Positions 1 through 6,929 of a stretch of DNA of 64,000 nucleotides are shown here, in pieces (positions within the stretch are counted from its first letter, which is position 1; every line of letters begins with the position of its first letter). Source of the stretch: Verrucomicrobiaceae bacterium (lineage in GTDB: Bacteria > Verrucomicrobiota > Verrucomicrobiia > Verrucomicrobiales > Verrucomicrobiaceae); assembly GCA_016795465.1 (NCBI GenBank), contig JAEUHK010000047.1:1-64000 (forward strand). The letters are read 5' to 3'. The position numbers and the translations under genes are program-made. The notes beneath the pieces are model-generated. The model did not search any database. It saw nothing but the letters and a program-made list of their open reading frames with translations, and was not told the DNA's origin.

Positions 1-473
1 TTCTTTGCCACTTCAGCGGCGCTTTCCATGCCATCAATGCTGCCGAGCAGCCGCAGCGCCATCGTGGCCACCCACATCAGAAAGCTGGAGGGCAGGGCGC
101 TCAGCAGCACGCCCTTCCAGCCGTTCAGGCCGCCGAGCAGGTTCAGGAAGCCGAAGGCGGTGAGCAGGTACACACCGGCCTTGCAGAGAAAATAGGTCAA
201 AAGGCCCGCCGAGGCGGAGAGGAACAGCAAACGGTCCGTGCTCATGCTGGAGGCTGCTGAGCCAAAAATCTCCATCCGGTGCCGGAACACATACCAGCCC
301 ACCCCCACGGAGACGGCCAGTGAGCACATGCCCACGAGCTGTCGCACAACGCCTCGTGAAAAGGCCAGCCCTGCCGCGAAGGCGATGAAACCCACCCCGC
401 CCGCGGTGACCCACAGGCTCGAGGGCACCTTTTGCACGGTTTCTAGAACTTCATTGGGATTTGGGAGAGGCAC
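1..473 (-). CDS. Partial membrane protein, CvpA-like
   Basis: The gene runs off the left edge, so only the N-terminal part (about 157 residues) is present. I chose a GTG start at 473 because an in-frame stop lies at 486-488 and no ATG fits before the first membrane segment. Several hydrophobic segments are visible. The second begins after a GVVRQLVG stretch, reminiscent of the RG-x-R-x-L signature that opens CvpA/colicin V production proteins. That family is poorly characterised and sits in the inner membrane. It lies downstream of rpsF on the same strand, beyond a probable terminator. The family assignment is tentative; that it is a membrane protein is secure. Confidence 0.55.
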   Translation of the reverse strand, partial: MPLPNPNEVLETVQKVPSSLWVTAGGVGFIAFAAGLAFSRGVVRQLVGMCSLAVSVGVGWYVFRHRMEIFGSAASSMSTDRLLFLSASAGLLTYFLCKAGVYLLTAFGFLNLLGGLNGWKGVLLSALPSSFLMWVATMALRLLGSIDGMESAAEVAK

Positions 474-534
474 AGCGGGTGGAGATTAACACCTGTTAAT
501 CATTTTTGCAAAGCTGGAGCTTCCAGGCAGAGCA

Positions 535-568
535 AAGCCCCGCGCCGCACGGAGCGGTCACGGGGCTT
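535..568 (-). terminator. Hairpin downstream of rpsF
   Basis: An 8-bp perfect inverted repeat (AAGCCCCG at 535-542, CGGGGCTT at 561-568) with further internal CCGC/GCGG pairing lies 26 bases past the rpsF stop. There is no strong T-tract on the minus side, so intrinsic termination may be weak. Confidence 0.5.
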
Positions 569-593
569 CGAACGTGCCTGGCGGGGCAGGGGC

Positions 594-884
594 TTACGCC
601 ACCTTCTTGTGATACTGCTGCTGGTAGATGCTGTCGTTGAGCTTCAGCTTCGCACGGGCGGCGTCCACGGCGGCGGGAGCGCCTTCGCAATGGAAGTTGA
701 TGAACGTGCCGGCCTCCACATGGCGCGGGTTGAAGGGGAACTTGCGCTTACCGAGGTTGTCGATCTGCGTGATCTTCAGGCCGGCGGCTTCGAGATCCTT
801 GCTGACGGTGCTGACGAGCTGCTCGACAGACTCTTCTTTGCCTTTCGTATCGAGGACGATGAGGGCTTCGTATTGGCGTTTCAT
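594..884 (-). CDS. rpsF: 30S ribosomal protein bS6
   Basis: The 96-residue product matches bS6 in length and pattern: it opens with MKRQYEALIVLD, has the central LGKRKFPF segment, and ends in a short basic tail. bS6 binds the central domain of 16S rRNA with bS18 during 30S assembly. The usual partners rpsR and ssb are not adjacent; pth and the bL25 gene lie upstream on the same strand instead. Spacing to pth is only 20 bases, so co-transcription from a promoter upstream of the bL25 gene or prs is likely. No clear Shine-Dalgarno precedes the ATG. Confidence 0.95.
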   Translation of the reverse strand: MKRQYEALIVLDTKGKEESVEQLVSTVSKDLEAAGLKITQIDNLGKRKFPFNPRHVEAGTFINFHCEGAPAAVDAARAKLKLNDSIYQQQYHKKVA

Positions 885-904
885 GTTCGTGGTGTGGTTT
901 GGGG

Positions 905-1525
905 TTAAACGGCGGGTTGTTGCTGGTTGAAAACGTTCATGGCCTGCTCGAGGCCGCGTTGCAGGGACATCAGCACCGCATCGGCGGCACGCTGGATGAT
1001 GCTTTGAAGGGCCGGCTGCTCGTCAGGACGGAATTTGCCGAGGACATGGCCCACCATGCGTTCGCCGGTGGGGCGGCCGTCTTGCGGCGCGATGCCCACT
1101 TTGAGGCGGGGAAAGTCCTGCGTGCCCAGATGGCTGATCAAAGAGCGGATGCCATTGTGGCCCGCAGCGCTGCCATTCCCGCGAAAACGCAGGCGGCCCA
1201 GCGGCAGATCGACATCGTCATACACGACGAGCGTGCGGGCGGCCGGAGCCTTGAAAAAGTGACTCACGGCCTGCACGGAGCGGCCGCTGTCGTTCATGAA
1301 GGTCTGCGGCTTGAGCAGGTGACCTCCATCGAACTTCGCCAGCAAACCGCTCCAGCGCTTTTCCTCGCGGAAAGTGGCTCGTAAGCGGTTGGCGAGTTCG
1401 TCCAGCACCATAAATCCGACGTTGTGACGTGTGTCGCGGTAGGTTTCTCCGGGATTGCCGAGGCCGACGATGAGCAGGGGTGGCAAATTCAGGCCACGGC
1501 CCGTGCTGTCGATGGTCTCGGCCAC
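905..1525 (-). CDS. pth: Peptidyl-tRNA hydrolase
   Basis: This 206-residue protein is bacterial Pth, which cleaves the ester bond of peptidyl-tRNA released from stalled ribosomes. Visible signatures are GLGNPG (residues 21-26), TRHNVGF with the catalytic His at about 34, and VVYDDVDLPLG carrying the Asp that supports it. The frame opens with GTG at 1525; an overlapping ATG one base away is in the wrong frame. About 15 residues precede the usual start of the fold. It lies between the bL25 gene (22 bases) and rpsF (20 bases), a common translation-gene grouping. Confidence 0.95.
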   Translation of the reverse strand: MAETIDSTGRGLNLPPLLIVGLGNPGETYRDTRHNVGFMVLDELANRLRATFREEKRWSGLLAKFDGGHLLKPQTFMNDSGRSVQAVSHFFKAPAARTLVVYDDVDLPLGRLRFRGNGSAAGHNGIRSLISHLGTQDFPRLKVGIAPQDGRPTGERMVGHVLGKFRPDEQPALQSIIQRAADAVLMSLQRGLEQAMNVFNQQQPAV

Positions 1526-1546
1526 ATCGCGGGGAGGGTGCGGGGT

Positions 1547-2227
1547 TTACTTCTTGGCCGGAGCGGCCTTGGCGGCGGCAGCAGGAGCGGCGGCAGCACC
1601 AGCGGCGGGTTTCGCAGCGCCAGCAGCAGGAGCGGCGGCAGCAGCGGGTTCGGGCTCGGCATCAACCTTCGGTTCGCTGCAATGCACGACGACAACGTCA
1701 GCCGCGAGACGGGTGCGGACACCTTCCGGCAGCTTGATCTCACCGACATGGATCGAGCCGTTGAGCTCGAGGGCGGAAACGTCGATCGCGATGGCTTCCG
1801 GGAGGTCCTTCGGCAGGCAGCGAACTTCGAGGTCGTGGTGGATAACTTCGACGAGACCACCAAACTTCATCCCTGGAGCCTCACCCGTGATGGTGACCGG
1901 CACGTGAGCGTGAATTTCTTCATCGTGAGCCACGGCGTGGAAGTCGATGTGAAGAATGCCACCCTTGAGGTAATCATGCTGCACTTCCTGCACGAGGGCG
2001 AGCTGGTCCGCGGAGGAACCGGCGATCTTCAGCGAGACGAGGATGTTGTCGGAGGCGGAGCTTTCGAGGAGCTTCGAGAAGGTCTTGCCATGCACCTGAA
2101 GCTGCGCCGGAGCGGTCTTGCGGCCGTAAAGAGCAGCGGGGACGTTGCCAGCCTTGCGCAGGCGGTTGACGGCACGGAAACCGGCGGCGGTGCGAGGTTC
2201 GGCGTTGAGATCGAGGATTTTGGCCAT
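1547..2227 (-). CDS. rplY: 50S ribosomal protein bL25 (long CTC form)
   Basis: The 226-residue product has the N-terminal 5S-rRNA-binding domain of bL25 (VPAALYGRK motif near residues 30-38) and the extra C-terminal beta domain that defines the CTC general-stress form. The last 40 or so residues are almost entirely Ala, Pro, Gly and Lys, a low-complexity tail that is common in GC-rich bacteria and probably disordered. Position between prs and pth is a widely conserved order, which supports the assignment. A GGAG-like ribosome site precedes the ATG. Confidence 0.93.
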   Translation of the reverse strand: MAKILDLNAEPRTAAGFRAVNRLRKAGNVPAALYGRKTAPAQLQVHGKTFSKLLESSASDNILVSLKIAGSSADQLALVQEVQHDYLKGGILHIDFHAVAHDEEIHAHVPVTITGEAPGMKFGGLVEVIHHDLEVRCLPKDLPEAIAIDVSALELNGSIHVGEIKLPEGVRTRLAADVVVVHCSEPKVDAEPEPAAAAAPAAGAAKPAAGAAAAPAAAAKAAPAKK

Positions 2228-2281
2228 GACAGGTGTCTCCGGGTAGGGTGGTTCTGGAAAAAGGGCGCGGAGACTACCCGC

Positions 2282-3223
2282 CTATCCCCGGATGTCAAAC
2301 AGCGATGTCACGGACTCATTCCCGTGGATGCGCCGGATAGCGTCCGCCAGCAGCGGAGCGATGTCCAAAGCGGTCACCTTTTCCCCGGTGGCTTGGGGGG
2401 TGGAATTCGTCGCCAGCAACTCTTCAATCGGCGATGCGGCGATGCGGGCGCGACCCTTATCCCCCAGCACGCCATGGGTCACCCCGGCGTAGATTCTCTT
2501 CGCGCCGTGCTCCAAAAGCAACTTCGCCGCAGCGGTGAGAGTGCCGGCGGTCTCGGTCAAATCGTCCACGAGGAGCACATTTTTGCCCTTCACATCGCCG
2601 ATCACGCTGTGAGCCTCCACTTCCTCGGCGCTGACACGGTTTTTCGCCACGATGGCCATCGGAGCCTTCAGCGCCTTCGCAAAGGCATGCGTCATCTTGA
2701 TGCCGCCCACGTCGGGGGAGACCACCACGAGGTCCTGGTCGATCCCACGCTCGCGGATCGCCTTCATCAACACCGGTGCGGCGTAGAGATGGTCTACCGG
2801 GATGTCAAAGAAGCCCTGAATTTGACCCGCATGCAGATCGACGGTGAGCACGCGGTTCACGCCGGCGGCCACGAGGAGGTTGGCGACCAGTTTCGCCGTG
2901 ATCGGCACCCGCGGACGGTCTTTGCGGTCCTGACGAGCATAGCCGAAAAACGGCAAAACAGCCGTGATGCGGGCCGCGCTGGCACGACGCACGGCATCCA
3001 CCATGATGAGCAGCTCCATCAAATTTTGATTCGTCGGCGGGCAGGTCGGCTGAACGATGAAAATATCGCTGCCGCGGATGTTCTCGTGGATTTGAACAAA
3101 AGTCTCGCCGTCCGGAAAGGTCGTCAGTTCAGCAGCGCAGAGCTCGGTGCCGAGGTTTTGGGCGATCAGGCGTGCCAGCGTGGGGTGCGCGGAGCCACTG
3201 AGGATCTTCAGGCTTTCAATCAT
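2282..3223 (-). CDS. prs: Ribose-phosphate pyrophosphokinase (PRPP synthetase)
   Basis: The 313-residue protein makes PRPP from ribose 5-phosphate and ATP for nucleotide, histidine and tryptophan synthesis. It shows the FPDGE segment, the FFGYARQDRKDRPRVPI catalytic region, the VDLHAGQIQGFF stretch and the PRPP-binding loop, here VDDLTETAGTL where VDDMIDTAGT is typical. Length is normal for class I enzymes. It heads the group that continues into the bL25, pth and rpsF genes, with 54 bases before the bL25 start. Confidence 0.95.
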   Translation of the reverse strand: MIESLKILSGSAHPTLARLIAQNLGTELCAAELTTFPDGETFVQIHENIRGSDIFIVQPTCPPTNQNLMELLIMVDAVRRASAARITAVLPFFGYARQDRKDRPRVPITAKLVANLLVAAGVNRVLTVDLHAGQIQGFFDIPVDHLYAAPVLMKAIRERGIDQDLVVVSPDVGGIKMTHAFAKALKAPMAIVAKNRVSAEEVEAHSVIGDVKGKNVLLVDDLTETAGTLTAAAKLLLEHGAKRIYAGVTHGVLGDKGRARIAASPIEELLATNSTPQATGEKVTALDIAPLLADAIRRIHGNESVTSLFDIRG

Positions 3224-3300
3224 GGGGCGGCGAGTTAGACGAGTCCGTCACATAAATCAACCCGCCCGGCTTTTTGGCTGCCTTTTTGCCAATTCGGGCC

Positions 3301-3789
3301 TCAATCCAGCCACTCCATCTCATTCGAGAGCATCGTGTCGTCATCAAAGGTGAACCTCCCGATGAAGCGACGCCGACCCACGAGCATGTCCTCCAGCCAG
3401 AATCGGTCATCTGCCCACATTTCGTCCAGCGGCAGCGCCGTCAGCGGGGTCCAAAGCGGAATCGCCTCGTCCGTCTCGATCGCCGTGCCCTCATGCGCCG
3501 TCGCGATGAACACATCCACATGCAGGCTCAGCCCATCGACGAACTGAAACCACAGCTCGCCATGCTTCACCGGTGAAATCGCCGTCACACCCAGCTCCTC
3601 CTGCGTCTCGCGAATCGCACACTGCTCGGAGGTTTCCCCCGGATCGATCTTACCGCCTGGGCCGTTGATCTTGCCCGCCCCCAGCCCGCGCTTTTTGCGG
3701 ATGAGCAGCACCTCACCACGCGCCTCGTCGATGATAAACATCAGCGTCGCCAGCATCGAGGGCTTCCAGGTTTTCCAATCAACAGTCAT
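3301..3789 (-). CDS. NUDIX hydrolase, MutT/8-oxo-dGTPase-like
   Basis: The 162-residue protein carries a perfect NUDIX box: a GGKIDPGE segment, then the RETQEELGV stretch giving the REXXEEXGU metal site. The N-terminal reading of iron-rich MTH1-like proteins (ATLMFIIDE then LLIRKKRGLGAGKINGPGGK) resembles the animal MTH1/8-oxo-dGTP diphosphatase subgroup, which also has KINGPGGK-type sequence. Sanitising oxidised nucleotides is therefore the best guess, though NUDIX substrate specificity cannot be read from sequence alone. It stands alone, 77 bases upstream of prs on the same strand. Confidence 0.85.
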   Translation of the reverse strand: MTVDWKTWKPSMLATLMFIIDEARGEVLLIRKKRGLGAGKINGPGGKIDPGETSEQCAIRETQEELGVTAISPVKHGELWFQFVDGLSLHVDVFIATAHEGTAIETDEAIPLWTPLTALPLDEMWADDRFWLEDMLVGRRRFIGRFTFDDDTMLSNEMEWLD

Positions 3790-3881
3790 GCGAGGCCACG
3801 CATGCCGCGGTCAGGCCGGGAAGCAAAGATAAATGCCAATTCATCTTCGGCGCGGCCCTCACGTTAACCCGCTGGGTTTCC

Positions 3882-4217
3882 ATGCGGGTAGCCATGAGCC
3901 TCCTCCCTCCTCCCTCGCTTCCGAAATCACGCCACGTCAGTCCGGTCATTCCTGTCACTCCGGTCACAAACGCCGCCTCCTTCACCTTCCGCACCACCAC
4001 CTGGCAGGCGGATGGTTTCGGCTTCGATGCCACCAGCGGCGAATTCTTCACCGCTAGTCCCACCGCTCTCGTCGTGATGCAGTGCCTCGCAGCCAAGATG
4101 AGCACCGCTCAGATCCTCGACCGGCTCACGAGCACCTTCGACGTGCCACGCCGCACCGCCGAGCGCGATCTGGAGTCCTTCCTCGCCGAACTCACCACCC
4201 TCGGCCTCCAAGACTGA
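3882..4217 (+). CDS. PqqD-like small protein
   Basis: This 111-residue protein has the fold pattern of the PqqD family: a DGFGFDATSGEFFTAS beta hairpin followed by helices with MSTAQILDRLTSTFDV and a final FLAELTTLGL. Family members bind precursor peptides for radical-SAM or ATP-grasp modification. The first 30 residues look unrelated and hold a Pro-Val-Thr tandem repeat encoded by a 9-bp DNA repeat. A second in-frame ATG lies at 3894. It is the first gene of the plus-strand cluster and is 21 bases before the ATP-grasp gene, which suggests it serves that enzyme. Confidence 0.65.
   Translation: MRVAMSLLPPPSLPKSRHVSPVIPVTPVTNAASFTFRTTTWQADGFGFDATSGEFFTASPTALVVMQCLAAKMSTAQILDRLTSTFDVPRRTAERDLESFLAELTTLGLQD
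3938..3967 (+). repeat. 9-bp tandem repeat inside the PqqD-like gene
   Basis: Three degenerate 9-base units (cagtccggt, cattcctgt, cactccggt) and a partial fourth encode a Val-Pro-Thr-rich stretch. Related units occur at 8694-8714 in the M23 fusion gene and, with similar composition, at 36856-36891. Confidence 0.55.
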
Positions 4218-4238
4218 GCACTTCACCCGCTTCCTCCC

Positions 4239-5357
4239 ATGAACTCCTCCCCCACCATCGCCGTCACCGGTCTTCATCGCGGTGAGAATCCCCAGCCCGG
4301 TTCCGCGGTCATCCGCAGCCTGCGCCGCGTGTATCCGGAACTGCGCATCATCGGCCTCTGCTACGACACGCTGGAAAGCGGGCTCTACAGCGAGGAAGAC
4401 GCGCCGGATGCCGCGTTCACGCTGCCGTATCCTTCGGCGGGCATCGAAGCCTTCTGGGATCGCCTCGATGCCATTCGCGAGGTCGAGCGCTTCGATGTGC
4501 TCATTCCCTGCCTCGACGCGGAAATGGCTCCGCTGGTCGAATCGCCCGAAAAACTGCGCGAGCGCGGCATTTCGGCCTGTTTGCCGTCTTGGAAGGCGTT
4601 TGAGGCTCGCGACAAATCGAAGCTGCCGGATCTCTGCGAGCGCACGCATTGCCGCACACCGCAAACGGTCGCGGTGAATGACGTGAGCAGCCTGCATCAG
4701 GCCGCGGCGGGCTTTGGTGGCAGTGTGTTTGTCAAAGGCCGCTACTACGAGGCGCAGCTCGCCAGCACACCGGCGGCGCGTGAATCGGCCTACTGGCACA
4801 TGCTGGAGACCTGGGGTGCTCCGGTGCTCGTTCAAGAGCGCATCGAGGGCGAGGAATACAACGTCATCGGCATTGGCGACGGTCGCGGGCACATCCTCGG
4901 CTCCTGCGCCATCCGCAAGATGCTGCGCACGTCGAATGGCAAAGGCTTCGGCGGCATGGTCGTGCGTGATCCGCAGCTCGACGCCGTCGCGCAATCGCTC
5001 ATCGCCGAGCTGCGCTGGAACGGCCCCTTCGAACTCGAGTTCGTCAAACCCGACGGCCCGAAAGCCGAGTACTGCCTCATCGAGATCAATCCACGCTTCC
5101 CCGCCTGGTGCGACTTCCCCTCGACGCTGAATTGCAACCTCCCCGCTGCCGCTGTCGAGCTCGCGCTCGGCTGGCAGCCCCGCGAGCCGCTGCGCCACGC
5201 CACTCCCGGCAAGTTCTTCATCCGCCACGCCATCGACATGACGGGTGACATCCGTGACCTCGCCGCCCTGACCACCACCGGGCAGCTCATCCGAGCAAGC
5301 GAAGAGCCAAGAGCGAAGGGCAGAGAGCCCCAAACCGCCTGCCCTCTGAAATCATAA
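4239..5357 (+). CDS. ATP-grasp ligase (carboxylate-amine ligase type)
   Basis: The 372-residue protein has ATP-grasp architecture: an N-terminal Rossmann-like part (residues 1-100), a lysine before the flexible loop (VFVKGRYYEA), LVQERIEGEEYNVIGI in the nucleotide site, and LEFVKP plus CLIEINPRFPAW with the Glu-x-Asn that holds Mg-ATP. Such enzymes join a carboxylate to an amine through an acylphosphate; the substrate is not evident. The C-terminal 25 residues look unstructured. It is flanked by a PqqD-like gene and a LysA-like decarboxylase, a context pointing to peptide or amino-acid derivative synthesis. Confidence 0.85.
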   Translation: MNSSPTIAVTGLHRGENPQPGSAVIRSLRRVYPELRIIGLCYDTLESGLYSEEDAPDAAFTLPYPSAGIEAFWDRLDAIREVERFDVLIPCLDAEMAPLVESPEKLRERGISACLPSWKAFEARDKSKLPDLCERTHCRTPQTVAVNDVSSLHQAAAGFGGSVFVKGRYYEAQLASTPAARESAYWHMLETWGAPVLVQERIEGEEYNVIGIGDGRGHILGSCAIRKMLRTSNGKGFGGMVVRDPQLDAVAQSLIAELRWNGPFELEFVKPDGPKAEYCLIEINPRFPAWCDFPSTLNCNLPAAAVELALGWQPREPLRHATPGKFFIRHAIDMTGDIRDLAALTTTGQLIRASEEPRAKGREPQTACPLKS

Positions 5358-5396
5358 ATCAAAAATCATCAGTCAAAAATCTCACCGCTTCCTCCC

Positions 5397-6833
5397 ATGA
5401 GCACCCTTCTCGCCTACACCCCTCCCACCATCACCCGCCACCTCCATGGCGCGAACAGCGCGGTGAACCGCAACCGCAACGCGCACGGCCTCAATCACAA
5501 CACTTGCGAGCGCATTGATGGCGTCGCCGTCGCGGATCTCGCGGCGCGTTTTGGCTCGCCGCTGTTTGTTTTCTCCGAGCGCACGCTGCGGGAGAAGATC
5601 CGCCGTGCTCGCGAGGCCTTCGAGAGCCGCTATCCGAACACGCGCTTCGCGTGGAGCTACAAAACGAACTACCTCAACGCCATCTGCCGCGTGTTTCACA
5701 GCGAGGGCAGCATTGCCGAGGTCGTGAGCGAGTTTGAGTATGAAAAGGCACGCCGCAACGGCATCGCCGGACGCGACATCATCTTCAACGGACCGCACAA
5801 AAGCCGCGAAGGTCTGGAACTTGCCGTCGCCGAAGGCGCGATGATCCAGGTCGATAACTGGGACGAGCTGCTGCTGCTCGACAGCATCGCGAAGGAGCAA
5901 AATCGCAGCATCGACCTCGCCATCCGTTGCTGGCTCGATGCCGGCATCCAGCCGGTGTGGAGCAAGTTTGGCTTCGGTGTCGAAAACGGCGAGGCCTGGC
6001 GTGTCATCCGCCGCATAGCCGAAAGCAAGGGCCGCCTCCGTCTGCAAGGCCTGCACACGCACATCGGCACCTACATCCTCGAACCGAACGCCTACAAGGT
6101 CGCCGCTGAAAAACTCGTCACCCTCATGGAGCGCTGCCGCGAGACGTATGGCTGTCAGTTACGCTACCTGAACCTCGGCGGCGGCTTCCCCTCGCTCAGC
6201 ACGCTGCATTACTCGTATCAGAGCGCCGAGCAGTTCGTGCAGCCCATCGAAAAGTATGCCGAGGCCATCACCGGCGTGCTGAACTCGCTCCCACGCGACC
6301 GACGTCCGCGTCTTTACCTCGAAAGCGGTCGCGCGCTCGTCGATGAAGCCGGTTATCTCATCACCAGCGTCGTCGCCGTGAAGCAAACCAGCGCCAGCGG
6401 ACCCATCACGCTCGCCGGCAAGGCCAACAAAGGTCCCACTTATGTCCACGAGACACCCGGCACCGCGTATGTCGTCGATGCCGGCATCAACCTGCTCTAC
6501 AGCGGCAACTGGTATCGCTTCAACGTAAAGCCCGCCAAAGCCCTCCGCGAGGCCGCCGCGCAGCCGGTGAAGCTCTACGGCTGCCTCTGCATGAACATCG
6601 ATGTCATCCGCGAGCAGGTCTCCCTGCCCGCCATGACCACCGGCGATCATCTCGTCATGCATCCCGTCGGTGCCTACAACATCACACAGAGCATGCAGTT
6701 CATCACCTACCGTCCCGCCGTCGTCATGATCGGCCTCGACGGCCGCGTCGATGTCATCCGCCAGCGCGAGGATCTCGATTATGTGCAGAGGCTGGAACGC
6801 ATTCCGGATCATCTGCTCGCTCCCACGCGCTGA
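5397..6833 (+). CDS. PLP fold-type III decarboxylase, LysA-like
   Basis: The 478-residue protein belongs to the alanine-racemase-fold decarboxylases (diaminopimelate, ornithine/arginine, carboxynorspermidine). It shows the PLP lysine in WSYKTNYLNA (about residue 89), HTHIGTY, the phosphate-binding GGGFPS, ESGRALVDEAG, and a C-terminal CLCMNIDVI where canonical LysA has a CxSxD motif. That change and the ATP-grasp neighbour argue against a simple housekeeping LysA. About 40 N-terminal residues precede the usual start. The gene follows the ATP-grasp gene by 39 bases. Confidence 0.85.
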   Translation: MSTLLAYTPPTITRHLHGANSAVNRNRNAHGLNHNTCERIDGVAVADLAARFGSPLFVFSERTLREKIRRAREAFESRYPNTRFAWSYKTNYLNAICRVFHSEGSIAEVVSEFEYEKARRNGIAGRDIIFNGPHKSREGLELAVAEGAMIQVDNWDELLLLDSIAKEQNRSIDLAIRCWLDAGIQPVWSKFGFGVENGEAWRVIRRIAESKGRLRLQGLHTHIGTYILEPNAYKVAAEKLVTLMERCRETYGCQLRYLNLGGGFPSLSTLHYSYQSAEQFVQPIEKYAEAITGVLNSLPRDRRPRLYLESGRALVDEAGYLITSVVAVKQTSASGPITLAGKANKGPTYVHETPGTAYVVDAGINLLYSGNWYRFNVKPAKALREAAAQPVKLYGCLCMNIDVIREQVSLPAMTTGDHLVMHPVGAYNITQSMQFITYRPAVVMIGLDGRVDVIRQREDLDYVQRLERIPDHLLAPTR

Positions 6834-6929
6834 ACCCATTTTCAGTTCTCAGTTTTCAATTCTCAGTTTGCAGTCCCTGCGGCTCCACAAAGGACCAAAG
6901 CGACCCAAGTGACCCTCTAAAACACCACC

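Noticed and set aside
1424..3238. A 604-codon open frame on the plus strand
   Set aside because: It is antisense to the bL25 gene and prs, both certain; long antisense frames are expected in such GC-rich coding DNA.
3927..5333. A 468-codon minus-strand frame
   Set aside because: Antisense to the PqqD-like and ATP-grasp genes, with no family-like motifs.
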